Positions 8,611 through 16,704 of a stretch of DNA of 64,000 nucleotides are shown piece by piece; the first letter of the stretch is position 1, and each line of letters begins with the position of its first letter. The notes beneath the pieces were generated by a model. It was given only the letters and a program-made list of their open reading frames with translations, did no database searches and had not been told where the DNA came from. The DNA comes from an uncultured Muribaculum sp. GTDB taxonomy: Bacteria; Bacteroidota; Bacteroidia; Bacteroidales; Muribaculaceae. Made by a program: the position numbers and the translations under genes. The stretch is from the NCBI GenBank assembly GCA_910587665.1, contig CAJUMZ010000016.1:1-64000 (forward strand), read 5' to 3'.

Positions 8611-10503
8611 TTAAAGCGACTCACACTCTTTTATCCAAAGCTTTGAAGAGGCGTCGGAAGGCATGCGCCAGTCACCGCGCGGAGACAGACATACACTGCC
8701 CACCTTCGGTCCGTCGGGCATGCAGGATCGTTTGAACTGCTGATTGAAGAAGCGGCGGAAGAATGTCGTGATCCAATGCTTGATTGTATCCCTGTCATAT
8801 ACTCCTTCGTAGGCTTTACATGCCATCATGAATATACGACGAGGAGTGAATCCATAGCGAAGGGTATAGTAAAGGAAGAAATCATGTAGCTCGTATGGTC
8901 CTACAAGATCTTCTGTTTTCTGCTTGATATTGCCATGTTCATCGGCGGGTATCAGTTCCGGACTTATTGGAGTGTCAACTATGTCCATGAGCGTTTCGCG
9001 TTCGCTCTCGGTCGCAGCATGTGTGGCAAACCATCTCACAAGATACCTGACAAGAGTCTTGGGAATACCGGCATTTACTCCATACATTGACATATGGTCA
9101 CCGTTATAGGTCGCCCAGCCAAGTGCAAGCTCGGAAAGATCTCCGGTTCCGAGCACCATCGCGCCCGTCTGGTTTGCTATATCCATGAGTATCTGTGTAC
9201 GTTCGCGTGCCTGTGAATTTTCGTAGGTAACATCATGCACGCTGATGTCATGGTCTATGTCTTTGAAATGCTGCGTTACGGCATTCGCAATTGAAATTTC
9301 CTTTATTGTGATGCCGAGGGCTGCCATTAACGACAGTGCATTGGTATACGTGCGGTCGGTGGTCCCGAAGCCGGGCATTGTCACGCCAATTATACCTTTA
9401 CGGTCAAGCCCGAGACGGTCAAAAGTCTTCGTCGCCACAAGCAAGGCAAGAGTTGAGTCAAGACCTCCGGAGATGCCGATCACAAGATGCTTGGTATATG
9501 TCGCGTCAAGCCGTCGGGCAAGCCCTGCGACCTGAATATTGATTATTTCCTCGCAGCGTTCATCAATTATTTTATCTTCCGACGGCACAAACGGGTGGGG
9601 TGGAATCGAGCGATATAATTCATTGTCAGCTGTTGGCGTGACATTGGCAAACACTGTTTTGTATTGCTTTTTACGGTTCGCTGCTTTACAATCGTTGAAT
9701 GACATTATGTGCATTCGGTCACGTTCTATCGCAGCAATGTCAATATCGCTGATTACATATGTAGGTTCATATTGCCATCTCCTATTTATGGCAAGGACAG
9801 AGCCGTTTTCAGAGATAACCGCTTTACCGTCAAAAACCAGGTCGGTTGTCGATTCCCCATATCCGGCTGATGCGTAAACATAGGCGCCAATACATGACGC
9901 CGACTGACGCTTTATCAAGTCAATCAGGTAATTGTATTTCCCTATAATGTCGTTTGACGCCGACAGGTTGACGATTACGTGTGCGCCGGCGAGGGCAAGC
10001 TCCGTAGACGGAGGGATGGGAGTCCACAGGTCCTCGCAGATCTCCATACCGACCTTAACACCGTTTATATCTATAATGACATCGTTGTTGAACCCCTCGC
10101 TGTTAGCAGGAGTAAACCATCGCTTTTCGTAAAATTCATTATAGTTTGGAAGATATGTCTTAGGTACAATTGCAAGGATCTCGCCTCCGCCGATAGCGAT
10201 TGCGCAATTATACAATGCTCCGTTATGACGGACAGGCGCACCTACGATAAATACGAGATTTAACGTATTGGAAAATTCCTGCAGACGGTCTATGCCTGCG
10301 ACGGCGGCTTCAATCAATCTCTCCTGATGAAAGAGGTCGGCACAAGTATAGCCGGTCACTGAAAGCTCCGGGAATACAGCGAGCATAACGCCTTTGTCAT
10401 CAAGTTCCTTACACATCTTGACGATGCTTTCTACATTATGCTCCACATCTGCGACATTGACGCTTGGTACGGCTGCTGCCACCCTGAAATATCCTGTATT
10501 CAT
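8611..10503 (-). CDS. nadE: Glutamine-dependent NAD+ synthetase
   Basis: 630 residues, the two-domain glutamine-dependent form. The N-terminal nitrilase-type glutaminase (about 1-270) keeps the Glu-Lys-Cys triad: E46 in FPELSVTGYT, K115 in VPKTYLPN and C156 in MEICEDLW. The C-terminal synthetase has the PP-loop GISGGLDSTLAL and GTGDLSELALGWATYNGD. It makes NAD+ from nicotinic acid adenine dinucleotide, ATP and glutamine, the last step of the pathway. It is divergent from menD, with both promoters in the 102-base gap. Confidence 0.97.
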   Translation of the reverse strand: MNTGYFRVAAAVPSVNVADVEHNVESIVKMCKELDDKGVMLAVFPELSVTGYTCADLFHQERLIEAAVAGIDRLQEFSNTLNLVFIVGAPVRHNGALYNCAIAIGGGEILAIVPKTYLPNYNEFYEKRWFTPANSEGFNNDVIIDINGVKVGMEICEDLWTPIPPSTELALAGAHVIVNLSASNDIIGKYNYLIDLIKRQSASCIGAYVYASAGYGESTTDLVFDGKAVISENGSVLAINRRWQYEPTYVISDIDIAAIERDRMHIMSFNDCKAANRKKQYKTVFANVTPTADNELYRSIPPHPFVPSEDKIIDERCEEIINIQVAGLARRLDATYTKHLVIGISGGLDSTLALLVATKTFDRLGLDRKGIIGVTMPGFGTTDRTYTNALSLMAALGITIKEISIANAVTQHFKDIDHDISVHDVTYENSQARERTQILMDIANQTGAMVLGTGDLSELALGWATYNGDHMSMYGVNAGIPKTLVRYLVRWFATHAATESERETLMDIVDTPISPELIPADEHGNIKQKTEDLVGPYELHDFFLYYTLRYGFTPRRIFMMACKAYEGVYDRDTIKHWITTFFRRFFNQQFKRSCMPDGPKVGSVCLSPRGDWRMPSDASSKLWIKECESL

Positions 10504-10527
10504 ATCTTATATTTCTTTTACATACTA

Positions 10528-10562
10528 CAAAGATAATAATTAAAACCATAATGCCGTTCAAA
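10528..10562 (-). promoter_or_regulatory. Promoter of nadE
   Basis: Minus-strand TATCTTTG (10528-10535) is a good -7 element. A TTTG lies at 10559-10562, but its spacing of 23 bases is longer than the usual 19-21. Confidence 0.5.
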
Positions 10563-10564
10563 AG

Positions 10565-10598
10565 TTGTATTCCAATCCAAGGAATATGAGTAACTTTG
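10565..10598 (+). promoter_or_regulatory. Promoter of menD, very close to the start codon
   Basis: TAACTTTG (10591-10598) is a good -7 element, with TTG at 10565-10567 (spacing 23). The menD ATG is at 10606, only 7 bases after the element, so the mRNA would be leaderless or nearly so. Confidence 0.5.
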
Positions 10599-10605
10599 CA
10601 GGACT

Positions 10606-12309
10606 ATGGAGTGTACTGATAAAATATCCTGCAATATACTTGCCTCAATGCTTGTAAGGCATGGCGTCAGAGAGGTAGTCGTGTCACCGGGGTCGCGCAA
10701 TGCGCCCATGGTTATCGCCTTGTCGAGATGCGGGGATATCACTACTACGGTTGTGATTGATGAACGCAGTGCCGCTTTTATCGCATTGGGTAAGGCCGTG
10801 ATTTCTTCATCGCCTGTCGCGCTTCTGTGTACATCAGGCACGGCGGTGTTGAATTATGCCCCCGCTGTCGCGGAAGCTTATTACAGGCAGGTGCCGTTGA
10901 TTGTGATTTCGGCTGACCGACCGATGGAATGGATTGACCAGGATGACAGTCAGACATTGCGTCAATATGAAGCACTTGCCCATTATGTAAAGCGGAGCTA
11001 CAATATACCTGCCGACTGCAGGGAAGATAATATGCAGTGGTATGTCAATCGTATTGCAAATGATGCGTTGCTCTGCGCCGTCTCAGGGCGGAAGGCTCCT
11101 GTGCATATAAATATCCAGCTTGACGAGCCGCTGAACGGCATGACGAATTGTCTTGAAAATAAGTGGCTTTCCCGCGATATTGTTCAGATTTCGCCTGCAT
11201 CGGCACTATCGGAAGAAGACAAGTCGCTTCTTGTCAAGAAACTTTCTTTATCGGAAAGAGTACTTGTGATAGCCGGGTTCCATTGCCCTTCACCACGCCT
11301 TTCACGTGCATTAAGCCGGCTTGCCTGGCATGGGAATGTAGCTGTAATGACCGAATCGATCGCGAATATCAACAATGACGGTAATCTGTTTATAGATAGA
11401 ATTGATTCAACGCTAAGCAGCATGAGCGATAGTGAGAAAGAGTCGATGCGTCCCGGCATTGTGATAACTCTTGGCGGTGCCATAGTATCACGTTTTATAA
11501 AGCAATATTTAAGGAGATCACCGGCGAGTGAACACTGGCATGTCGGTATCACTGAGGCAACAGTTGATTGCCTTAGGTCACTTACTATGAACATCAACAT
11601 GTCTCCTGCCGATTTTTTTGAGGATATATGTGGGTCGTTGTGTGACGCTTCGATAAACACGAGTAATTATGCTGCGCGATGGCGTGATTATGAGAAAAGA
11701 GGTATTGTTTTGCATGATCAGTATGTCAGCATGCAGCCGTGGTGCGACCTTACGGCAATGAAGCGTGTATTTGCGTCGATTGCCGACGGATGGAATGTCC
11801 AGTTGTCCAATGGAACAACTGTCAGATATGCGCAGTTGTTCTCCGCACCGGGACATAATCGTTTTGACTGCAACAGGGGAGTCAGCGGTATTGACGGGTC
11901 TCTATCTACGGCGATAGGGGCGTCAACGGCATATGACGGAATAACTCTCCTTGTTACAGGAGACATGAGTGCCCAATATGACATCGGTGCGCTTGCTTCC
12001 CCATGTATTACACCACGCTTCAAGATGATTGTATTATGCAATGGGGGAGGGGGCATTTTCCGCTTTGTAAAAAGTACTTCGGAATTGCCGGAACTTGAAG
12101 AATATTTCGTAGTCAACCGTAAATTCCCGATAAAGGCACTTGCCGAAGCATACGGTTTCCGATATTTTGAGGCTTCTTCTGAAGAAGAGTTTGACAACTG
12201 CTATGACGATTTCGTCAGGGAATCTGAAAAACCTTGCATATTTGCCCTTGTTACCCCGGGCGAATTAAGTGGAAAGGTGCTGAAAGGATATTTTGACGTG
12301 AAACCGTGA
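10606..12309 (+). CDS. menD: SEPHCHC synthase MenD (menaquinone biosynthesis)
   Basis: 567 residues, full length. This thiamine-diphosphate enzyme joins 2-oxoglutarate (as a succinyl semialdehyde unit) to isochorismate. Visible features are the N-terminal LVRHGVREVVVSPGSRNAP, where the family has RHGV...PGSR, then IDERSAAFIALG, the ALLCTSGTAVLNYAPAV region and the C-terminal cofactor domain with GDMSAQYDIGAL and VLCNGGGGIF. Homologues start about 15 residues before RHGV, as here, so the ATG at 10606 is right even though it is almost on top of the promoter. No other men gene is adjacent. The rpmB operon follows after its own promoter. Confidence 0.95.
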   Translation: MECTDKISCNILASMLVRHGVREVVVSPGSRNAPMVIALSRCGDITTTVVIDERSAAFIALGKAVISSSPVALLCTSGTAVLNYAPAVAEAYYRQVPLIVISADRPMEWIDQDDSQTLRQYEALAHYVKRSYNIPADCREDNMQWYVNRIANDALLCAVSGRKAPVHINIQLDEPLNGMTNCLENKWLSRDIVQISPASALSEEDKSLLVKKLSLSERVLVIAGFHCPSPRLSRALSRLAWHGNVAVMTESIANINNDGNLFIDRIDSTLSSMSDSEKESMRPGIVITLGGAIVSRFIKQYLRRSPASEHWHVGITEATVDCLRSLTMNINMSPADFFEDICGSLCDASINTSNYAARWRDYEKRGIVLHDQYVSMQPWCDLTAMKRVFASIADGWNVQLSNGTTVRYAQLFSAPGHNRFDCNRGVSGIDGSLSTAIGASTAYDGITLLVTGDMSAQYDIGALASPCITPRFKMIVLCNGGGGIFRFVKSTSELPELEEYFVVNRKFPIKALAEAYGFRYFEASSEEEFDNCYDDFVRESEKPCIFALVTPGELSGKVLKGYFDVKP

Positions 12310-12324
12310 AAAATAGCCGGAAAA

Positions 12325-12356
12325 TTTGTGTAAGTGAGGAAAAATTAGTTACTTTG
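12325..12356 (+). promoter_or_regulatory. Promoter of the rpmB-rpmG-bL38 operon
   Basis: TTTG (12325-12328), 20 bases, then TTACTTTG (12349-12356), one mismatch from TAnnTTTG. Transcription would start near 12361. Confidence 0.65.
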
Positions 12357-12360
12357 CACA

Positions 12361-12486
12361 CAGTTTTTAGGCTCATCCTGTAAAGTCATTGAGAATGATG
12401 CACTTAATGACGATATGAGAACTGAGATGGCGGCCTAAGAACGGTAGTGTTAATCAATAACGAACTCAAACGATTAAAAAACAGCC
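12361..12486 (+). promoter_or_regulatory. Structured 5' leader of the ribosomal operon
   Basis: The roughly 125-base leader can close an outer helix TTAGGC (12367-12372) with GCCTAA (12433-12438). Inside, GTCATT (12385-12390) can pair with AATGAC (12406-12411). Its core TCATT (12386-12390) can instead form a tight hairpin with the nearer AATGA (12394-12398). Two competing pairings in front of a ribosomal protein gene suggest an autoregulatory leader, but I do not recognise a named family. Confidence 0.4.
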
Positions 12487-12750
12487 ATGTCAAAGATTTG
12501 TCAAATCACAGGCAAGAAAGCAATGGTGGGCAACAATGTGTCGCACTCAAAGCGTCGCACCAAGCGCAAGTTCAACGTTAACCTCTTCGAGAAGAAGTTT
12601 TACTGGGTAGAGCAGGATGCGTGGATCCGCCTCACTATCTCAGCAGCCGGTCTCCGTACTATCAATAAGCTCGGTCTTAACACCGCTATGCAGCAAGCTG
12701 CCGAAAAGGGTTATTTAACTGGTAAAGACATTAAATTTTTAGATCTATAA
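12487..12750 (+). CDS. rpmB: 50S ribosomal protein bL28
   Basis: 87 residues. The start MSKICQITGKKAMVGNNVSHS and the basic stretch KRRTKRKFNVNLF are diagnostic of bL28, a large-subunit protein. It is the first gene of the rpmB-rpmG-bL38 operon; rpmG begins 6 bases after its stop. Confidence 0.98.
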   Translation: MSKICQITGKKAMVGNNVSHSKRRTKRKFNVNLFEKKFYWVEQDAWIRLTISAAGLRTINKLGLNTAMQQAAEKGYLTGKDIKFLDL

Positions 12751-12756
12751 CGAACT

Positions 12757-12945
12757 ATGGCAAAGAAAGCTAAAGGTAATAGAGTCCAAGTGATCCTTGA
12801 GTGCACCGAACACAAGGCAAGCGGCATGCCCGGCACTTCTCGTTATATTACTACCAAAAATAGAAAAAATACTACTGAACGCTTGGAGCTTAAGAAGTAC
12901 AATCCTATCCTCAAGCGAGTTACAGTTCATAAAGAAATTAAATAA
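12757..12945 (+). CDS. rpmG: 50S ribosomal protein bL33
   Basis: 62 residues. The sequence AKKAKGNRVQVILECTEHK and the C-terminal LELKKYNPILKRVTVHKEIK match bL33. It lacks the paired zinc-binding cysteines seen in the zinc form (only one Cys, in LECTEH), so it is the zinc-free type. It is the middle gene of the ribosomal operon. Confidence 0.98.
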   Translation: MAKKAKGNRVQVILECTEHKASGMPGTSRYITTKNRKNTTERLELKKYNPILKRVTVHKEIK

Positions 12946-12957
12946 TACTCCTAAGAT

Positions 12958-13107
12958 ATGGCAAAGAAAACCGTAGCATCACTTCAAAAAGGTGAAGGAC
13001 GTACTTATAGCAAGGTCATCAAGATGGAGAAATCTCCCAAGACCGGTGCTTACGTATTTAAAGAAGAAATGGTTCCTAACGATCAGGTTAAGAACGCACT
13101 TAAATAA
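12958..13107 (+). CDS. Ribosomal protein bL38 (DUF4295 family)
   Basis: 49 residues, from MAKKTVASLQKGEGRTY to NDQVKNALK, starting 12 bases after rpmG. This DUF4295 family is restricted to Bacteroidetes and always sits behind rpmB and rpmG. I recall it being assigned as large-subunit protein bL38 in the Flavobacterium johnsoniae ribosome structure. Very basic N-terminus, no membrane segment. A strong terminator follows 23 bases later, so it is the last gene of the operon. Confidence 0.9.
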   Translation: MAKKTVASLQKGEGRTYSKVIKMEKSPKTGAYVFKEEMVPNDQVKNALK

Positions 13108-13130
13108 GCAAAATCCGATATTTAATAGAA

Positions 13131-13166
13131 AAGCAGGTCGTCTATACAGGCGACCTGCTTTTTTTA
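13131..13166 (+). terminator. Rho-independent terminator of the ribosomal operon
   Basis: A perfect 10-bp stem AAGCAGGTCG/CGACCTGCTT with a 10-base loop is followed by a T-run. Confidence 0.92.
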
Positions 13167-13257
13167 TTCTGTTGCTGACACCCAGTATTTTGTATTGCCT
13201 ATAGCGGCTATCGGAAATATCCTTGATTACATGGAGTAAAAGCATCTTCGCCATTTG

Positions 13258-13265
13258 TTACTTTG
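13258..13265 (+). promoter_or_regulatory. -7 element before the small membrane peptide and exporter
   Basis: TTACTTTG, one mismatch from TAnnTTTG and identical to the rpmB -7 element, lies 24 bases before the ATG at 13290. No convincing -33 element. Confidence 0.4.
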
Positions 13266-13289
13266 CTGAAGATTTAAATAGCAAGAATT

Positions 13290-13454
13290 ATGGAAAGCGA
13301 AATGTTATTATGGATTACGATTGTCGGGATAGCAGTTATTGGTGTTGTAGGTTACTTAATTTATTCTGTCGATAAACCTCACAGCAAGAATTTTCATTAT
13401 ATAGACATAGATCATTATGATATCTATTGTGATGACGACGATTGCGAAGAATAA
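13290..13454 (+). CDS. Small membrane peptide with acidic tail (54 residues), unknown function
   Basis: ATG 13290 to TAA 13452-13454 encodes 54 residues. Residues 6-26 form one hydrophobic helix (LLWITIVGIAVIGVVGYLIY). The tail is His/Tyr/Asp-rich and ends in CDDDDCEE. No family recognised. It has a promoter-like element just upstream and its end overlaps the start of the exporter gene by 23 bases (ATG 13432), the arrangement of translationally coupled genes. The acidic Cys-flanked end could bind a divalent cation, but that is speculation. It could also be a chance ORF, though the clean single membrane helix argues against this. Confidence 0.6.
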   Translation: MESEMLLWITIVGIAVIGVVGYLIYSVDKPHSKNFHYIDIDHYDIYCDDDDCEE

Positions 13455-14223
13455 ATCAGAGCTTTGCGCGGCTGATGCAAGCCGCTTTTTGGCGGTCTAT
13501 TCCTCTTATCTATGGGGTTATGGCGCCACATGTATACGAATAACAAAAAATGTCAACCGTATGGCTGAGAGTTTAGGCTACCGTGCCGACATAACAATAT
13601 TGCCAAAGCATGTGGCTGTCGCCCTCACAGATAATTACACCGGAGAGTATGCCCATTACACCTGTTCGATCAAAAATCTTCCAGTAAGCTATCTTGCCAA
13701 TACACGTATGAGCAAATTAAGCTGGGATGTTGCCGAAGGTAGGCTCAGCCTCTCTGACGCAATGCCGGTGATGGAAAAGATATGTAACGCACCGCGCATG
13801 AGTGTGTGGCAGGTAATGTGGCTCGTGGTTTTTGCAAATGCTTCGTTTTGCCGTTTGTTTGGCGGAGACCCTGCGGCAATGGCAATAGTCGGATTTGCAA
13901 CACTGCTCGGTTATGCGATAAAAAACATATGCCTCCGACACGAAATAGATGTAAGAGCCATGGTTCTCCTTTCATCTTTTGTCTCTGCGGTTGTAGGTAG
14001 CGGTGGATATGTGTTTGGAATCACCTCTACACCCGAAATCGCCTTGGGTACAAGTGTGCTGTATCTCATTCCGGGAATTCCATATATTAATTCTGTGAGC
14101 GATATGATTGACGGTCATTATCTCTGTTTTTTCAGCCGGACAATGCAGGCCGTGGTACTTACCGGCTGTATTGCCGCAGGATTGACACTTGCGTTTATGA
14201 TAATGAATATAAAGATATTCTGA
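13432..14223 (+). CDS. Threonine/serine exporter, ThrE/YjjP-type subunit
   Basis: 263 residues from ATG 13432 (an in-frame ATG at 13417 would add five residues). The N-terminal cytoplasmic domain (about 1-125: SRFLAVYSSYLWGYGATCIRITKNVNRMAESLG and so on) is followed by five hydrophobic segments, including SVWQVMWLVVFANASFCRLFGGD and SVLYLIPGIPYINSVSDMIDGHY, the PGIPxxN motif of the ThrE family. It acts with the next gene, which supplies the second membrane domain. Single-chain actinobacterial ThrE carries both. The family exports threonine and serine; the substrate here is inferred. Confidence 0.88.
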   Translation: MTTIAKNKSELCAADASRFLAVYSSYLWGYGATCIRITKNVNRMAESLGYRADITILPKHVAVALTDNYTGEYAHYTCSIKNLPVSYLANTRMSKLSWDVAEGRLSLSDAMPVMEKICNAPRMSVWQVMWLVVFANASFCRLFGGDPAAMAIVGFATLLGYAIKNICLRHEIDVRAMVLLSSFVSAVVGSGGYVFGITSTPEIALGTSVLYLIPGIPYINSVSDMIDGHYLCFFSRTMQAVVLTGCIAAGLTLAFMIMNIKIF

Positions 14224-14227
14224 CTCA

Positions 14228-14713
14228 ATGGAGATATTTTTCAAAATAATAGAGGATGCAGTATTTGCGGCGATAGCTGCAATCGGTTTTTCTGCAATCA
14301 GCAACCCTCCAAAAATCGCATTTAAATATTGTGCGCTTATTGCCGCTACCGGTCACGCATTGCGCTATTGTCTCACAACATTATGGGGTATTCATCTTGT
14401 ATGGGGTAGCTTCGTGAGTGCTTTTGTGATAGGGTGCCTTGCCATATACTTTGCGCCTAAGGTAAAGTGTCCGCCGGAGACATTTTCTTTTCCGTCGCTT
14501 CTCCCTATGATTCCGGGTATATATGCCTATCGGTCGCTTCAGGCTTTTCTGATGCTGCTGGGGCAGGGAAGTGAAGAAGACTTCACCCATTATGCCTACC
14601 TGCTTCAGTTTAACGGCTTGACATGTGTACTTGTCGTGTTTGCCATGGTGCTCGGCCAAATGATACCCATATTCCTTTTCAAGCGAAAATCATTCAGTGC
14701 TACAAGAGGATAA
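14228..14713 (+). CDS. Threonine/serine exporter, YjjB-type (ThrE_2) subunit
   Basis: 161 residues with about four or five hydrophobic segments. The SLLPMIPGIYAYRSLQAFL motif is the second-half equivalent of the ThrE PGIP motif. It begins 4 bases after the first subunit, so the two are one transcription unit and together equal one full-length ThrE. Function is as for the partner. Confidence 0.87.
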   Translation: MEIFFKIIEDAVFAAIAAIGFSAISNPPKIAFKYCALIAATGHALRYCLTTLWGIHLVWGSFVSAFVIGCLAIYFAPKVKCPPETFSFPSLLPMIPGIYAYRSLQAFLMLLGQGSEEDFTHYAYLLQFNGLTCVLVVFAMVLGQMIPIFLFKRKSFSATRG

Positions 14714-14728
14714 GTGTTACAAAATAGG

Positions 14729-14736
14729 TATATTTG
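14729..14736 (+). promoter_or_regulatory. -7 element before the Ig-like lipoprotein
   Basis: TATATTTG fits TAnnTTTG. It overlaps the upstream in-frame TTG at 14734, which favours the ATG at 14755 as the translation start. Confidence 0.45.
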
Positions 14737-14754
14737 CAGAAATACGATAATTAC

Positions 14755-15798
14755 ATGAGACGACTAATTTTTGCCTGCATATTTCTTTCCATTATCGGAT
14801 ATTCCTGTGGCAGACAGGGAGACAACCGATCTTCAGCTGATATTGAAGAACGCGACAGTGTTGATGTCGAACTCATTACCGGGTCACGACTCTCTATGAA
14901 CAGTGTATGGGATTACTATCCTGAATCAGAACGTGCAGTTTCTCTGAGATTGCAATCGGAGGATATTAACGCGTTTAATGATGAAGGTAGATATTCATTA
15001 TTTGCCATTGATGATTCTGTCAGAATGCCTACAGATAATGAATTTGATATAATCTATTCGAAGATTAACGATGAAGCTCCGGGTTATGAACAGAATGTGA
15101 TCCTGAGGAGTAAGATGCCGTTTAAACCTTGTCGATATATGGTCATGCGTATTGGCTCCGGCGATGATACTCTCGTCACTGAGTTTCGCGTGGTAAGCGG
15201 CAAAGAGGTTAATACTCTGTTGAAGAGTAAGATCTCCGATTATTTCAGCAGTAAAAATAGTGTAAAAAACGATACGGTGGCATGCAATGTGTATAGCTTC
15301 GGCGTTACAGCCGGTGACTCAATTGAAGTGGATATGGCCCATGATTCACCAAAGATGAGAGAACTTTTCTACGATAATGTATTGAACTATTCTGCATTAA
15401 AATTTACGGGAGCCATTGAACCCGAGATATATACTGGGCAGGTTATAACGGATACGCTTGGTGTAAGCATGAATACTCTTGAATCGGTCTACCCTGATAC
15501 GGTAAGCGAGGTTCAGTTTGTCTTGCACAACAATAGCGGGAAGTCGCTATGCTTTGGGACTCCTTACGCTGTCGCCCGTCTTGTCGACGGCAAGTGGACT
15601 AAGCTATATCATAGCGGAATATGGAATATGCCTTTGTTTATCATAGATTCGGGAGGCGAATCCGAGATAATGACAGCAAAACTGTACCGCCCGATAAATG
15701 ATATTTCTTCGGGTGAGTATCTTATTTATAAGAAGGTTTATTTTGAAGGAGAGCGCGAAAAGTCATGGACCATCAGCGCGCGGTTTTCAATTAAGTAA
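14755..15798 (+). CDS. Lipoprotein with a C-terminal immunoglobulin-like domain
   Basis: 347 residues. Signal peptide MRRLIFACIFLSIIGYSC with a lipobox (IGYSC, Cys18) predicts a lipid-anchored envelope protein. The middle (about 30-220) is unrecognised. The last 110 residues resemble the bacterial Ig-like domain found in Firmicutes lipoproteins: a short strand, then VSEVQFVLHNNSGKSLCFG, an RLVDGKWTKL strand, and a sentence-like end ISSGEYLIYKKVYF (Big_14 type, by memory). The LysR regulator follows 3 bases later on the same strand, so the two may be co-transcribed. Function unknown. Confidence 0.7.
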   Translation: MRRLIFACIFLSIIGYSCGRQGDNRSSADIEERDSVDVELITGSRLSMNSVWDYYPESERAVSLRLQSEDINAFNDEGRYSLFAIDDSVRMPTDNEFDIIYSKINDEAPGYEQNVILRSKMPFKPCRYMVMRIGSGDDTLVTEFRVVSGKEVNTLLKSKISDYFSSKNSVKNDTVACNVYSFGVTAGDSIEVDMAHDSPKMRELFYDNVLNYSALKFTGAIEPEIYTGQVITDTLGVSMNTLESVYPDTVSEVQFVLHNNSGKSLCFGTPYAVARLVDGKWTKLYHSGIWNMPLFIIDSGGESEIMTAKLYRPINDISSGEYLIYKKVYFEGEREKSWTISARFSIK

Positions 15799-15801
15799 GT
15801 T

Positions 15802-16704
15802 ATGGAATTAAGACAATTACGGTATTTCGTCAAGGCTGCGGAGACATTGAACTTTTCAGAAGCGGCAAAAGCGTTGTATATCACCCAAAGCACTCTGTCG
15901 CAGCAGATCAGACAGCTTGAAAACGAGATGGGTATTGCGCTTTTTGACCGCAACAGCCACAGCGTCATGCTTACAGAGGCAGGCGAACACCTTTTATCTC
16001 AGGCCATCGATGCCATAACCGCCGCCGATACCTGTGTCACCAAAATAAACGACCTGAAACAATTACAGACGGGGACTTTGAATATAGGCGTGACGTATTC
16101 GTTCAGCCCAATATTGACTGAGCCATTGATTATGTTTATGAAGCAATATCCTAAAGTCAAGCTCAATATATATTACAAGACTGTTGATGAGCTGATGGAG
16201 ATGCTTATACGTCATCAGGTGGATTTTGTGCTTGCTTTCAAACCGATGGAAGTAGGGGAGGAAATCGAATTTCACACCCTTTTTGACAGTAGGCTATCCG
16301 TGATCATGCGTGAGGGTCATCGACTCTGCAATCGTGAATCTCTAACTCTTGATGACATCAAGGATTACGACCTCGCACTTCCAATGCGCGGCATGCAGGC
16401 TCGTAACAAATTGTCGGCTATCGTTGGCGATGATATGTCAAAACTCAATGTAAGGGCAGAACTTAATGAAGTCAATATACTTCTACAGCTCATAAGGGCT
16501 ACCGATATTGTGTCGATACTTACCGAGGCGACCTTGCATGGACATGACGGAATAAGACACATCCCGCTTAATGTCAAGGGAAGCGACATGGCGGGATGCG
16601 TGCATATGCTTAAGAATTCTTACAGGAAGCACTCGGCAAGCGCATTTTTAAAACTGCTGAGTGAGTCAAATGCCGTGCGTCAACGTGTAAGTGAATGGCT
16701 TTAA
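15802..16704 (+). CDS. LysR-type transcriptional regulator
   Basis: 300 residues, typical LysR length. The N-terminal winged helix (1-60: MELRQLRYFVKAAETLNFSE, then QSTLSQQIRQLENEMG) is followed by a periplasmic-binding-like effector domain (about 90-295). LysR proteins usually control a divergent gene; here none exists and the upstream neighbour is co-directional. The effector and target are not predictable. Its stop codon TAA (16702-16704) overlaps the kdsA stop on the other strand. Confidence 0.93.
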   Translation: MELRQLRYFVKAAETLNFSEAAKALYITQSTLSQQIRQLENEMGIALFDRNSHSVMLTEAGEHLLSQAIDAITAADTCVTKINDLKQLQTGTLNIGVTYSFSPILTEPLIMFMKQYPKVKLNIYYKTVDELMEMLIRHQVDFVLAFKPMEVGEEIEFHTLFDSRLSVIMREGHRLCNRESLTLDDIKDYDLALPMRGMQARNKLSAIVGDDMSKLNVRAELNEVNILLQLIRATDIVSILTEATLHGHDGIRHIPLNVKGSDMAGCVHMLKNSYRKHSASAFLKLLSESNAVRQRVSEWL

